Assembly: GCA_050084985.1 (NCBI GenBank)
Contig: JBITNC010000001.1
Span: 62,744,001 to 62,808,000, forward strand
Reading direction: 5' to 3'
Source of the DNA: Nageia nagi
Lineage: Eukaryota; Pinophyta
Length of the DNA stretch: 64,000 bases
A program made the translations under genes and the position numbers. A model generated the notes under the pieces. That model was not told the origin of the DNA and did no database searches. It worked only from the letters and a program-made list of their open reading frames with translations. Of this stretch, positions 10,576 to 23,612 are shown piece after piece. Numbering within the stretch: position 1 is the first letter of the stretch; each line of letters starts with the position of its first letter.

Positions 10576-11006
10576 GTGGTATCAAAGCCTTGAATTTGGC
10601 TACCTATGGGCATTTTTGTGTGGTTCCATCAAGCGAAAAAAACAAGAATTTATCTATTTTACAACTAAAACTTTGCCTAAATTTTTGCAAATTGTAAGGT
10701 TACATTGAAGTGGAACCCTATAAATCACTATTTTTTCAACTAAAACTTTGTCCATTTTTTCAAAATCTCAGGAAACCCTCAAACTTATCACCTGAAATAG
10801 AAATCTGAAATAGGTAAAAACTTTTATAGTGAATATCTTCCAAACCATGAAGACTTACCAAATTCTAAGGGTGCCCATTATGACCTTCCTCATTTTGACA
10901 TTTTTTCAACCTAATCATTTTCATATGTAGCATCGATATACTTTTTTTAACTCTCAAAAATAACAGTCACTAAAATAGTATAGTCAAGACCTAGCTTGTA
11001 TTTCAA

Positions 11007-14000
11007 ATGGAGGGGAAACGATCTCAAGACCTCACTCTGGAAATATTAGATAATAAGGTTAAATAGCTTGAAGCTGACCTTGGTGGAGTTGACCTCAAAT
11101 ATGCTATTGAAGAGATAAATAGAAAATTATCTAAATTTTTCTAGGAAACCTTATTAGATTGGGCACTAAATATGATTCTACGAATTCAAATCTATTGGAA
11201 GTACAAAAAATAGGTCTTACAACTCTACAATAATCATCTATGCAACGATAAATATTATCATAGGGCATTCTAGGTACAAGTATTCTACAATACTTAGGAA
11301 AAATACTCATTTGCAAGCACAACAGGTGCATTTTGAGAGGTCCTCTGGCCTTTATCCTTATAAGGATAACTAAGTTGGATTTCCCTTGATTTGATAGAGA
11401 GGATCCCACTGGATGGAATTATAGAGCAAACTAATACTTTACACTGAATCAAATTCTTGAGGTTTAGAAGATCAATATATTTTCTTTTCATTTAAAGCAT
11501 GAGACCATTCAGTGGTACCAAATGTTTGAAAAGCTAATAGGAATCCTTGTTAGGGGGATTTCCTAAAACTATTTTTGGTGAGGTTTGGACCAAGTGATTT
11601 TGAGGATTTCACAAGAGCACCTACAAAACTTCAATAAATATCAATTGTGAAATAATATCATATACAATTCAAAAAGCTTGCAAATTGCATAGAGGGATTA
11701 GATTAATTATCTTTTTTTAGGAGTTGCTTCATTAGTGGGATTAAGGAAGACATCAGGGTGGAAGTCAAAATGTCCAATCCTATGCACTATAATATAGGCT
11801 ATTCAGGTTTGCTAAATTGGAAAAAGACAAATTCAATACCCCACATTGAAAGGGCTGAAAAACATTCATCAAACCTCAAGCTTCTCCTAAACTTATTCAT
11901 TTATTTCAAATTAAGCAACTCAGTAAAGAGGAAATGAATGAGTACAAAGTGAATGGTCTTTGCTATAATTATAATAAAAGATTGTATTTCCTTAATGCAG
12001 ATATATTTTGATGATTTAGAGGATGTAATTGTTATTGAGGAAGAAGGTAATGAGCTTGAAATAATTGAAAAATATGTTCTTGTAATTTCTTGTAGTACCC
12101 TTGCAAGAGTTATGACACCCCAAATAATGAAGGTTTTTCAAAAAAATTATCTCTCATCATTTTACTTAACTAAAGAAGAACACATAATTTCATTGATCCT
12201 TATGTGGATGAACATGCTAATTATTTTATATATCCTCAAAATAATTTTGAAGTAATGATTTTAAATGGAGGTAGAATTTCTTGCAAGGGGAAACATTGAA
12301 GTGTTAAGCTCAACATGGAAGATTATGCACATACAAAGTTATATGTATGTACTTCCATTGGGAGAGTATGATGTGCTCTTAATAGTTCAATAGTTATCAA
12401 TATTCAAACCTATAGTATGGGATTTCCTTGAACTGTGGATGAAATTCACTATTGCAAGACATGAATATCTAATCATTGGACTATGTGTTTGTCCACCATA
12501 GATTATTGGTTCACATCAAATGGAGAAACAATTCGAAAAAGGAAAAGAGGGAATGGTTGGAAAAGTATTTGTAATACAATGAATTGCGCATAAGGAGATG
12601 AATTAGTAGAGCTACAACAACTTTTGGCAAGTCATGAGAAGGTTTTTGAGGAACCAAAACATTTACACCCTAATTGCCCTCAAGAACACACTATATAAAT
12701 AGCTCTCGATAGTCAACCATCCAACATTTACCCTACTCCTATCCATATTTGCAGAAAGATGAAATTGAAAAATTGGTAAGGAAATATTGGATGCAGAATT
12801 ATGAGGCCAAGTTGTAGTTCTTACTCTTTGCCTATCATATTAGTCCAAAAAATGGATGGATCTTAGCAGTTATGCGTTAGACTTTCAAGTTGTCAATAAA
12901 TAACTGTGAAAGATAAATTCCCTATTTCCATCATTTATGAACTATTGGATGAGCCACATGGAGCCAAATATTTCTCAAAACTAGATTTTTATCAAGATAT
13001 CATGAGATTTGACTCTGTGAAGAGAATATTTTAAAAATAACTTTTTAGAAGTATCAAAGATATTATAAACTTTTATTAATATCATTCAGCTTTAATAATT
13101 CTTTTCAACATTCTAGAGTTTGATGAATCAAGTATTTCACCCTTATCTTCCTTAATTCCTTTTGATTTTCTTTAATGATATTTTGATCTATAGAAAGCAT
13201 GGCAGGATTCTTCACACGCTTATTCAAACTCTACAATTACTTTAAGAGCATCAATTATAAATAAAGAAATCCAAGTGTTCCCTTAGGCTTTTGAGATTTA
13301 ATACTTGGGCCATGTCGTTTCTAAGGATGAAGTCAAGGTAGATCCACATAAAATTATCGACATTGAAGATTGGCTTATTCCAAAACCACTGAAGGGATTC
13401 ACAAGGTTTTGGACCTAATAGGTTACTATCAAAAATTTGTGAAGAATTATGGAAAGATTGCAACTCACTCATATTGGTACTCAAAAAAAATTTCTTATAT
13501 TGGTCACCAGTTACTAAAAACTAAAGGAGCTATTATGTTCTAATCCTATTTTAACCATGTTAGATCTTTTCAAAACATTAAATTTGGCAGATTATACCTA
13601 TGCAAAGCAGATGTTGGTAATAATTTATATGCTTCAACAATGGATACCATACCTGATTGGTCAATGTTTTATCTTACAAACAAATCACCATAATCTGAAA
13701 TATTTATATGAACAACAAATCATGATAACTAAATTTCAAGAAAGGATGATCAAACTATTGGGATATGGCTATGAAATAATGTATCAAAAGGGCTTAGAGA
13801 ATGTGGTTATGATGCACATTCCACAAACTTAAGAACCCTTAGCACTTCAAGCAATCTCACTATCAAAACTCGAGTCTTAGAGAAATTGAAATAGGAATGG
13901 ATTCAATGTGATTCAGTTCAAGCATTAATTCAAAAATTCAAACTAATCCTACTAGTAATCAAAATTCTCTTTGCAGATGGATTTTTACACTTCAAAGACC

Positions 14001-14378
14001 ATATTGTGTTGCTATCCACTTCTTCATATGAGAAGTAATACTTTGGGAGTTGATGTTACACCATCAATAGGATACTTTAGTTTTCTCAAACCTATAAGAG
14101 TTCTCCAACATATTAGACCTAGTACTTATAAGTTGGAGTTACCAACATCTCCAAGGTTGGTCATGTATTTCATGTTTTATGTTTGATATGGGTATTAGAA
14201 TCACAAGTTCATATTCAACCAGAGTTATTGGAATGCAATGATAATGATTCTATCAACATTAAACTTGAAGCAATTTTGGACAAAACACATCCTCAACCTT
14301 TGTCATCATACTATATTCAAGATTTTGATCCAATGGTAGGTGCTAACACTAGAATATGCAACATAGGAAAATGTACAT
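11007..14378 (+). pseudogene. gag-pol pseudogene of gypsy B
   Basis: The layout is as in A: gag start at 11007, capsid at about 11340-11520, zinc-knuckle remnant near 11960, protease at about 12170-12395, RT at about 12700-13520, RNase H at about 13580-13830 and integrase scraps at about 14040-14378. The RT box at 13168-13191 again reads FFNDILIY, so the Asp-to-Asn change precedes the duplication. Compared with A, many one-base gains and losses move the frame, for instance in 12480-14000. Some may be sequencing errors, but shared stops show the element was dead before duplication. Confidence 0.85.
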
Positions 14379-14444
14379 AAGCTTCAATAAGAGTTTCTAA
14401 AATTTTTGGCTTTGAGGATAAGATGTTTTCCAAGAGGGATGGCA

Positions 14445-14861
14445 TGTTAGCATCCCATATCCTAAGATCTAGTAAGGCTTATTTATGTTTTAGTTAACTT
14501 AATTATTTTCTTGCATCAGCTTGTAATGTGAACCATCATATGTTTGAAGGTGAACCCCCAACTTGAATGTAAATCATCAATTAGGTTAGGAGGACTATAA
14601 ATACTTGTAATAAAGGTAAGGAGAGTATCTTGAAAAATATATTATCTTTTTGAGATGTAAGGAGGAAGCCCCCTCAAAGAGGCTTGCAATTCACATTGCT
14701 ATTAGTAAAGTTATTCTATTTTGTTATCTAGTTGTTAATTTGAATATATTATTCCACTTTCTTTACTTGATACATTACAATTCTATGGTTATTTTGTGTT
14801 TTAGTACATTTTATGGTATTAAGGGTAAAACCAATTTTTAGTTATGCTAATTTCCTAAAAG
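14445..14861 (+). repeat. 3' LTR of gypsy B
   Basis: It matches 4032-4448 almost base for base and is preceded by the same polypurine tract (14432-14444). Confidence 0.8.
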
Positions 14862-15970
14862 ATACAGAGTAGTGGGAGCCACATCTGAAAGAATTATGAA
14901 TAGCTAGAGAAAGAAGGAAAAAATAGATCTATGAATGGTAAAAACTATATCAAAGCACTAAATAAAATAAAAAAATAATGCAATGAAACAAGAATATAAA
15001 TTAAAATTGGTAATTTCCCATCTACCTTAAGAAGAGACAAGTGATATATCAAGGAAGAGTGAGAAGGAACAAAACTATGAGGAATATTAAAGAATTGAGG
15101 ATGATGAACTAATAGATTTAAAGGAGCTCTCGAATGCTATTATCCGCAAAGTGAGAGGAAGGAGGTAAAATAGGGAAGATCTAATGGAATTTGCAAATGC
15201 ATACTTTGATGTTGATGGTGAGTTTTAAGTTCATACTTATACCATGTAATTTATTCATTTTTTTTCAAGATATTGATGATATGAAATGGGTTTTAATAGA
15301 TGAGAAAAACTATTTTTTAGACAAAGGAGAAATTTATACGAGGAAATGGGATCGAAACTTCATTCCATTCACTAAAAAACATACAAGATACCAAATTTGG
15401 ATTAGTTATTATGCCCTTCCAATAGTGTTTTAGAAAAATAAAACCTTAAGAAAGATTTGATATATCATTTGAGAGTTATAAGGCAAGGATTTAGTATACA
15501 ATAAAAAAACTTGAGATCCAAGGAGAATCTCTCCAAGAAAAGAATATATATTTGGTTGATTATAAATGCTCAGTAGACAAAATTAATTACATTATCATCT
15601 AATTTTATTGATGCCTTAAGTAGGAGAAACCTATTATTTAAATTGATGGAAAATAAAGTTGTTGGATTTAAATTAATGTGGGAGAAGTATATGGATGATC
15701 CTAATTTTACTACAATCTACCATGCTTATCAAGATCATTGATTGATTAGGAGGATTGTTGCACATTCACCCACTGCTTTACGTTTATGGATGGAATTTTA
15801 CTCTATAGGTATATTTATCAATGAAAAGAGTTCAAATTTTGGAACACAATTTTCACATATTCTAAAAAGGATACAAGAGCTGAAAAAATATTAGAGCATA
15901 AACCGTTACGGCAGATTTACAAAATGTTATTATAATATTTTAGTGTTGTCAACTATTTTCACTATTATAT
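14862..15970 (+). pseudogene. Older retroelement debris, unit B
   Basis: Same fragments as in A: a DUF4283-like piece at 15282-15433 (frame open from 15191) and the IDALSRRNLL gypsy linker at about 15601-15745. A one-base difference keeps the first frame open longer than in A. Confidence 0.5.
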
Positions 15971-17150
15971 GATGAAGGCTATTATTACATGATGAAGGTT
16001 ATTATAGCCCAAAATAACATTGCTATGTTTTTATAAGCTTCATATAACCATGAACTAAGGTAGAGGCTATATTAAAATGTTGTAAATTAGAGTAACTTTG
16101 TCTATTTTGTGAGTCCCAACATTTTCATTATGCCAAATAAAAAGATTATCACCCAGCACTCCTTATAATTTATCAAAAACATGACTCCACATATTTCACT
16201 CATCCTTTCTTCAAAAAGCAATAGAATATCATTTATTGTAGTACATTGTTTTCTCCTTTCTATGAGAATCATACAAATGGGTGCAATTCTTTTAATTGGT
16301 ATATTTAAGATATTATTTTACAATTTATTTAGGTTACCTTTTATCTTAAATGTTCTCAGAATTATTCAAAATATCCTTTGTATTTCTTTATATTATTATG
16401 TCTACTAACTTTATAAGAACACATCATCCACAAATAATATAGAGCTATTGTATTCAAGCTCCTACATTATTTTACCCATGGATTAAATTTTTAATTATAT
16501 CTTTTATAGGTCATATCTAAAACTTCAACATTTATGGTGAAAAGCTAATAAAGGTAAAGGTAAATATGATTAACATCCATTGGAGACCAACTAATATATG
16601 GTACGAGACAACTTGCAATAGACTATTACATATAGCATGTATGTACCCTATATAGAAGAAATAGAAGATTGACTATCTTTATGTTAATACCCTATATACT
16701 TTATAAAATTTGGTACTAAACTCATTGACTAAAACTTGTAAGACATAGATGCAATATACATTTACACTTTTTTAAACCAATTTTCGGTAAATATGAACTT
16801 TCGATTTATGTTTAACATTTATTTTCTATTTTATTAGATCATTTCTTTTAATATTAATATCATTTTATTTTTCTTTCTGATAAAAAATGAATTTAAATTA
16901 TTTATGATAATCACAACATCAAATATCGAACTTATTTTCATAAAACCTCTAGTATTTTTAAAATAATTTGAATAAGTATAATTAATTAGCTATAGTTCTC
17001 AAATTTGAAGTTAGAAAATAATAAGTAAACTATCCAAGGTAATTCTTTTATTCATTTGTAAAGAACACTCTTATGTTGATTACGAACGTATAGCCTTTTC
17101 TATGACTAAGAACTTGTGACCTTATCTTCATTTATGATTATTGACATAAA
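15971..17150. other. AT-rich interval, unit B
   Basis: Counterpart of 5561-6740. I see no genes or termini in it. Confidence 0.5.
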
Positions 17151-17355
17151 TTACTTCTATGGACGAAATCATGTATATTAGGCAGCATTTCCAAGCAGCT
17201 ACACAACCTGAAATGGTCCATGGTAGACATCAAACAAGATATTCAGTAAATATGAAAGAGGAAAGAGAGAAAGAACAAAAGAATATCTCCGCGAGAAGGT
17301 ATTAGTGAACGCCTGCAAGGTAAACGATGGCCGGACGATGTGGCTTTCTTTTGCT

Positions 17356-17571
17356 CTACCTCTTCCTTTCCTGGCCATGACCGATTTTCTCAATTTCTAC
17401 TTTCTGCAATACAGATTTCATTTTAAGGAGTTGAAATGGGGGAAAGAGTTGAGAGTGCGCAGGGGTTGAGCGCAAAACCACACAAAATGGAACCAAAATG
17501 CTGATATCAGTTTTACGGGACTGATCTCGGATTGGTTTGTTTCCTTTCGACTGTGAATCAACAGGTTTCAA
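17356..17571 (-). CDS. Hypothetical small ORF, unit B (71 aa)
   Basis: Same frame as 6944-7159, with one residue changed (R to H in the STPARSQ segment). No domain recognised; coding status doubtful. Confidence 0.2.
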   Translation of the reverse strand: MKPVDSQSKGNKPIRDQSRKTDISILVPFCVVLRSTPAHSQLFPPFQLLKMKSVLQKVEIEKIGHGQERKR

Positions 17572-18212
17572 TTATCATCACGAGTGGTTCCTATTTCGAA
17601 TACTTTAATAATTAACAGTAACTTTTCAATTTTATCTTTCTTATTAATGAGGGGTAAATTTAATAATTATTCTTTTAGGTCTATCGGATTAAGTGGCTTT
17701 TGCAAGCCCTTGAAGGTTTCAAATTTGACCCTAGATTCCAAGTAACTTACGAGTTTAAGTTAAACGATATAAGGTTTGTTGGGCTAATTATTAAACTTTT
17801 ACAAGGCAATTTGCATTACATTCAGTGCAGATGAAAAAACAAAAGTGCAATTTGCAGTACCTTCAATCTTGTTTACTTGTTTGCCTGTTCCATGCTTAAG
17901 TTCACCGGACAGGTTAATGATCTAGATGAATACATCTTAGCCGTAGTATTCACTATTTTCTTATTGTTCAATCGCTCCATATTAAAGTGTGAGCGAAAAT
18001 GGTAAAATTTGAGACCCAAACATCATTTAGTATTCATAGTTCAGCTCACATTTATTACAATTGTTCAACGTCAATTATCATATTGTGTAGCTTAACCCCA
18101 ATAATGACAGGCGGGACTGAAAATCCGAAAAGAACATTGCATGTCGAAGTTTCTTTATTACAGAACCATCAAATATGAGCCAAAGCAGATCACTTGTGTC
18201 AGTATATATCAC

Positions 18213-18422
18213 AAATTCCAACCAGAATAAAAAGAGAATTCGAAAAAGGAGCAACCTGTCTGTTTTTATTATGCTTAGGACTTACATTAGCAACGATGAT
18301 TAGGTCTATGGACCAAATGATCTATATTATGGAGTATTTCCAATCAGAATAAAAAGAGAATTCCAAAAAAGGAGCAACCTCTCTGTTTTTATTATGCTTA
18401 GCACTTACATTAGATAGATAGA
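18213..18422. repeat. 122-bp tandem duplication, unit B
   Basis: The repeated phrase cagaataaaaagagaatt occurs at 18223 and 18345, the same 122-bp period as in A. Confidence 0.75.
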
Positions 18423-18466
18423 AAGCAGACATGGCAGGGAAGAGCATATTGGTGTGAGATCAAGTT

Positions 18467-18682
18467 TTAGGGATGATTATCAACAACGAGGGGTCTCGGA
18501 GGTGGATCACCATGGCAGGGAAGACCGGGAGGAACACGAATATGGCCATTATGGCATATAGACAGAATTTTCCTCCCTCCGGCTTCAACTCCATCACTCA
18601 CTGCACTTACGTTTCCATTCCCACTGTTGAGAAGTGCCAAAACAACCACCATTATCGTCAGTTTTAGCTTAAAATTATCCAT
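18467..18682 (-). CDS. Putative small secreted peptide, copy B (71 aa)
   Basis: All 71 residues are identical to copy A, including the signal peptide, C43, C56 and the Pro-rich HIRVPPGLPCHG stretch. The upstream in-frame region is shorter than in A (open only from 18859) because of the nearby deletion, which again favours the Met at 18682 as the start. Identity with A reflects recent duplication, so it adds little evidence for selection; copy D is the informative one. Confidence 0.5.
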   Translation of the reverse strand: MDNFKLKLTIMVVVLALLNSGNGNVSAVSDGVEAGGRKILSICHNGHIRVPPGLPCHGDPPPRPLVVDNHP

Positions 18683-19070
18683 TCTCTTCTGGACCGAACT
18701 CAACTTACTTCGTTTTTTAACAAGAATCTCGAACACTGCTGTAATGTAATTCGTTAGTAATTGGAAAGGGATATGAGGCCTCATTTTATACTGATACCGC
18801 ATACGAATGGTTACGTTGCTAGCAAGGAATAGTAGCGAAAGTGGACAACTCAACTCCATACGACTCGTAATGTCATTTTTTGCAGGACTCGGAAGCCGTT
18901 CACTCCTTTTGAATCGCGTCCTCGGACACGTTCTCGTTTGTTAGATGTTCCCCGCATAGATGGATTCTAACCAAAAACTGACAGATTTGAATAGAACACA
19001 AAGGAAGCACAACTAGTAAGCATCTCGCGCATGCAACTTCAATACACTTTTTTTGTCACTCCTTTTGAAT

Positions 19071-20359
19071 CACCTCGTCATACTTGTTCTCGTTCAAGTT
19101 GCACGCGCTTTTGGGTCCAATTCTTAATACTATTGATCACCCATTTATATCAAACCTTTTCAAAAACTTAAATATAATATAATTAAATGAAAATTTATAA
19201 CCATCAACCAAAAAATTTTGAAAATTAAAAATTATGTATAAGAAAAGAAGACCTTAATTTATATCAAAGAAGATTTGGTACTTCATATTATTTTGGATTT
19301 TAGTTGTGAAAACTTTTCTACAATAAGAATGATATCATTGTTATCCTTTTATCTTAATGCTTCTAATATCATTCTTATATTGGAGCTTTGGATAAACTAT
19401 GATGAGGTATAGGTTCACAGGAAGGCAGTACCTCATAAAGTCAACAATGTAAGTAATGCTAATTTACTACACGTTAGTATTCATTCTACCTAAAGTTATG
19501 GTAATATAAAGCTTATAAAAATAAGAGGTCAAACTTACTAAAAATGTAGCATTTTGAAACTATTTGAACACCATTAGAAAATCATAATAAAATTTTTTAA
19601 AGTTATCTTAATAATTTTTTTCAATGTTTTTTTATTTTTTGTATCTTTTTTAATACAAGTTAAACTCGTGTTTATGCATTATAATTCTTTTCATCGATGA
19701 GTAAAATAATTGAATGTGTTACCTTGAGTCCTAAGGCAAGAATAATCTAAGAAAGAATCAATAATCAAAATTTATCATTTTAAGTACATATAATTAAATT
19801 TTATATACCCTTGTTATAATTCTAGCATATTGTACTAATTAATTATGTTTTACATAATCAATAATGCTCAATGTAACTTGTTGAACTCATCATATTTTAC
19901 TAACAAATCCATTATATGTTATGTTATTATTACTAAATAAGAACAAAAAGGAGGAAACAATTTTAAAATAAGTAGAATGGATCTTCAAACACCTTGTATG
20001 GAGAGTTTAATATAATCTTCCAAAAGGATTACCTCATATGAGAAAGATTTACACAAAATTGATTTAATCATTGGATAAAACCTACCAAACAAATCACCCT
20101 ATAGCATGCACCCAATTATTACTATTTGTATTCGTAGTGAAGAGAAATATGATTAGAAAATGGTATTTTAAAACAAATGGGTTACATGTATTCTCAATGA
20201 TATGACTAGAAAAAAGTGTTTCAAAAAAATGAAGTACAACATTGACTAAATTGGTGGACTACTTGCAGAGTTATACCTATATTTTGACTCGTGATGCTAG
20301 AGTATCTAACAATTTTGCTGATGCATCTTATTTGACAAAGGGTTATTTGATGCCATGGT
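19071..20359. other. AT-rich interval, unit B
   Basis: Counterpart of 8661-9973. No gene is visible. Confidence 0.5.
19323..19378. repeat. Inverted repeat (13-bp arms), unit B
   Basis: Perfect arms at 19323-19335 and 19366-19378, as in unit A. Confidence 0.6.
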
Positions 20360-20502
20360 GAGCTAGTGGGAGGAGATCTAGTGATTGGACATCCAATGAG
20401 TGGAGAGCCAATAAGTGGATAGACAATGAGAGGATAACTAATGAGCAGGTAGCCAAGGAGTGGAGAGCTAACTAGTTGAGAGCTAGTGAGAGAAGAGCCA
20501 AG
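20360..20502. repeat. 15-bp minisatellite, unit B
   Basis: Same length and phase as in A. The minus-strand frame (20221-20520) stays open through it. Confidence 0.8.
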
Positions 20503-20546
20503 ATGAAAAGGAATGACCATAAAGCAACGGTACTGCTAAAAGCTCT

Positions 20547-20962
20547 TGTTAAGATCCCATATCCTAATATTTACTTTTACTTATTTATATTTTAATTAAT
20601 TTAATTATTTGCTTGTATCGACTTGTAATGTGAACCATCATATTTTCTTAGATGAGTCACCATTTGGAATGTAAACTATCAATTAGGGTAGGATGACTAT
20701 ATAGACTTGTAAGACACGTAAGGAGAGTATCTTGAAAAATCAATTATCTTTTAGAGTTGTAAGGAGCAAGCTCCCTAGAAGCATCCTGCAATTCCTATGT
20801 TATAAGTAAAGTTATTTTGCTATACTATTTGGTTTTTAATTTGAATATATTATTCCAATTGAATTAATTGATGCATTGCTTGTATATGGTTATTTCATAT
20901 TTCAATATTTCTTATGGTATTCATGGTACAACCCCTTTTTAGTTCTACTAGATTCTTAAAAG
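20547..20962 (+). repeat. 5' LTR of gypsy C
   Basis: It begins tgttaagatccc and ends ttcttaaaag. The primer-binding site tggtatcaaagcc is at 20964-20976. Confidence 0.85.
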
Positions 20963-21393
20963 GTGGTATCAAAGCCTTGAATTTGGATACCTATGGGCAT
21001 TTTTGTGTGGTTACATCAAGTGAAAAAACAAGAATTTATCTATTTTACAACTAAAACTTTGCCTAAATTTTTGCAAATTGTAAGGTTACATTGAAGTGGA
21101 ACCCTATAAATCACTATTTTTTCAACTGAAACTTTGTCCATTTTTTCAAAATCTTAGGACAACCTCAAACTTATCACCTGAAATAGAAAATCCGAAATAG
21201 GTAAAAACTTTTGGAGTGCATATCTTCCAAACCATGAAGAATTACCAAATTCTAAGAGTGCCCATTAAGACCTTGCTCATTTTGACATTTTTTCAACGTA
21301 ATCATTTTCATATGTAGCATCGATATACTTTTTTTAACTTTCAAAAATAAAAGTCACTAAAAATAGTAAGTCAAGACCTAGCTTGTATTTCAA

Positions 21394-22725
21394 GTGGAGG
21401 GAAAGTGATCTCAAGACCTCACTCTAGAAATATTAGATAATAAGGTTAAATAGCTTGAAGCTAACCTTGCTGGAGTTGACCTGAAATCTACTTTTCAAGA
21501 GATAAATAGAAAATTATCTAATTTTTTCAGGAAAGCTTATTAGATTGGGCACTAAATATGATTATACGAATTCAAATCTATTGGAAGTACAAAAAATAGG
21601 TCTTACAACTCTACAATAATCATCTATGCAACAATAAATATTATCATAGGGCATACTAGGTACAAGTATTCTACAATACTTAGGGAAAAATACTCAATTG
21701 CAAGCATAACACGTGGATATGAGAGGTCCTTTGGCCTTTATCCTTATAAGGATAACTAAGTTGGATTTCCCTTGATTTGATAGAGAGGATCCCACTAGAT
21801 GGAATTATAGAGCAAAATAATATTTTACACTGAATCAAATCCTTGAAGTTTAGAAGATCAATATATTTTCTTTTCATTTAAAACATGAGACCATTCAGTG
21901 GCACCAAATATTTGAAAAAGCTAATATGAATCCTTGTTAGTGGGATTTCCTAAAACTATTTTTGGTGAGGTTTGGACCAATTGATTTTGAGGATTTCACA
22001 AGAGCACTTACAAAACTTCAATAAATATCAATTGTGAAATAATATCAGATACAATTCAAAAAGCTTGCAAATTGCATAGAGGGATTAGATTAATTATCTT
22101 TTTTTAGGAATTGCTTCATTAGTGGAATTAAGGAAAACATCAGGGTAGAAGTCAAAATGTCCAATCCTAGCACTATAATATAGGCTATTAGGTTTGCTAA
22201 ATTGGAAAAAGACAAATTTAATACCCCACATTGACAAGGGCAGAAAACATTCATCAAACCTCAAGCTTCTCCTAAACTTATTCATTTATTTCAAATTAAG
22301 CAACTCAGTAAAAAGGAAATGAATGAGTACAAAGCGAATGGTCTTTGCTATAATTATAATCAAAGATTGTATTTCCTTAATGCAGATATATTTTGATGAT
22401 TTAGAGGATGTAATTGTTATTGAGAAAGAAGGTAATGAGCTTGAAATAATTGAAAAATATGTTCTTGTAATTTCTTGTAGTACCCTTGCAAGAGTTATGA
22501 CACCCCAAATAATGAAGGTTTTTCAAAAAATTATCTCTCATCATTTTACTTAACTAAACAAGAACACATAATTTTATTGATCCTTATGTGGATGAACATG
22601 CTAATTATTTTATATATCCTCAAAATAATTTTGAAGTAATGATTTTAAATGGAGGTAGAATTTCTTGCAAGGGGAAACATTGAAGTGTTAAGCTCAACAT
22701 GGAAGATTATCACATACAAAGTTAT
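21394..22725 (+). pseudogene. gag-protease pseudogene of gypsy C, truncated
   Basis: The gag start codon seen in A, B, D, G and H is GTG here (21394). The capsid part (about 21740-21910) and the degenerate zinc knuckle (GLCYNYN, near 22340) are readable. The protease region breaks off after the segment equivalent to ISCKGKH. RT, RNase H and integrase are missing, so this is a truncated copy. Confidence 0.8.
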
Positions 22726-22740
22726 CATGGAAGATTATCA
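22698..22740 (+). repeat. Repair-type junction between units C and D
   Basis: The 15-mer catggaagattatca occurs at 22698-22712, where it belongs to the protease region, and again at 22726-22740, right at the break. The second copy then runs into sequence that precedes the LTR at 61464. A short templated duplication at a breakpoint suggests end joining or template switching. Confidence 0.65.
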
Positions 22741-22767
22741 TAAAACAATGATACAACTAAAGAATCT

Positions 22768-23183
22768 TGTTAAGATCTCATATCCTAATATTTACTTAAG
22801 CTTATTTATATTTTAATTAATTTAATTATTTGCTTGTATCAACTTGTAATGTAAACCAATCATATTTTCTAATATGTGTCACCATTTGGAATGTAAACTA
22901 TCAATTAGGGTAGGAGGACTATATAGACTTATAAGACATGTAAGGAGATTATCTTGGAAAATTAATTATCTTTTTGAGTTAAAAGGAGCAAGCTCCTCGA
23001 AGCACCCTACAATTCCTATGTTATAAGTAAAGTTATATTGTTATATTATTTGGTTTTTTATCTGATTATATTATTCAAATTGAATTAATTGATGCATTGC
23101 TAGTATATGGTTATTCCATATTTCAATATTTCTTATGGTATTCATGGTACAACCCATTTTTAGTTCTACTAGATTCTTAAAAG
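22768..23183 (+). repeat. 5' LTR of gypsy D
   Basis: A variant LTR starting tgttaagatctcat. Its primer-binding site reads tggcatcagagcc (23185-23197), a different one-base departure from the initiator-Met complement than in A-C. The LTR at 61464 shares its diagnostic bases. Confidence 0.85.
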
Positions 23184-23612
23184 GTGGCATCAGAGCCTTG
23201 ATTTTGGCCACATATGGGCATTTTGTGTGGTTGCATCAAGTGAAAAAATAAGAATTTATCTATTTTACAACTAAAACTTTGCCTAAATGTTTGCAAATTG
23301 TAAGGTTACATTGAAGTGGAACCCTATAAATCACTATTTTTTCAACTAAAACTTTGTCCATATATTTAGAATCTCATGAAACCCTCAAACTTATCACAAG
23401 CAATAGCTAATCCAAAATAGGTAAAAACTTTTAGAGTGAATATCTTCCAAACCATGAAGAATTACCAAATTCTAAGAGTGCCTATTGAGACCTAGCTCAT
23501 TTTGATATTTTTCAGCCTAATCATTTTGATATTTAGGATTGATGTACAATTTTTAATTTTCAAAAATAACAATCACTAAAAATAGTAAGTCAATACCTAG
23601 CTTGTATTTCAA

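Larger units (their letters stand above)
10161..14861 (+). mobile_element. Ty3/gypsy retrotransposon B, decayed
   Basis: A complete LTR-to-LTR element of about 4.7 kb in the same decayed state as A, with the same RNase H and integrase deletions. Its presence in both A and B is explained by duplication of the whole unit rather than by two insertions. Confidence 0.87.
17151..19070. other. CpG-retaining gene-like block, unit B
   Basis: Counterpart of 6741-8660, with CpGs kept. A deletion of about 55 bp near 18890 removes sequence upstream of the peptide ORF compared with A, joining ttttgcaggactcgg to the following part. Confidence 0.5.
10161..20546 (+). repeat. Compound tandem unit B
   Basis: This is a full-length unit of 10,386 bp from LTR start to next LTR start, nearly identical to A. 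Differences are mostly single-base indels and a few substitutions. All sub-features of A are present. Confidence 0.9.
20547..22767 (+). repeat. Compound tandem unit C, truncated
   Basis: It begins like A and B but stops inside the protease region at about 22725. From there a few bases of filler lead into the 3' flank that precedes a D-type LTR at 22768. The 3' LTR, peptide block and minisatellite are absent. Confidence 0.85.

Noticed and set aside
15191-15433. 80-residue plus ORF in unit B as an independent gene
   Set aside because: It is the DUF4283-like debris, opened by a one-base difference from A, and it is interrupted in the other copies.
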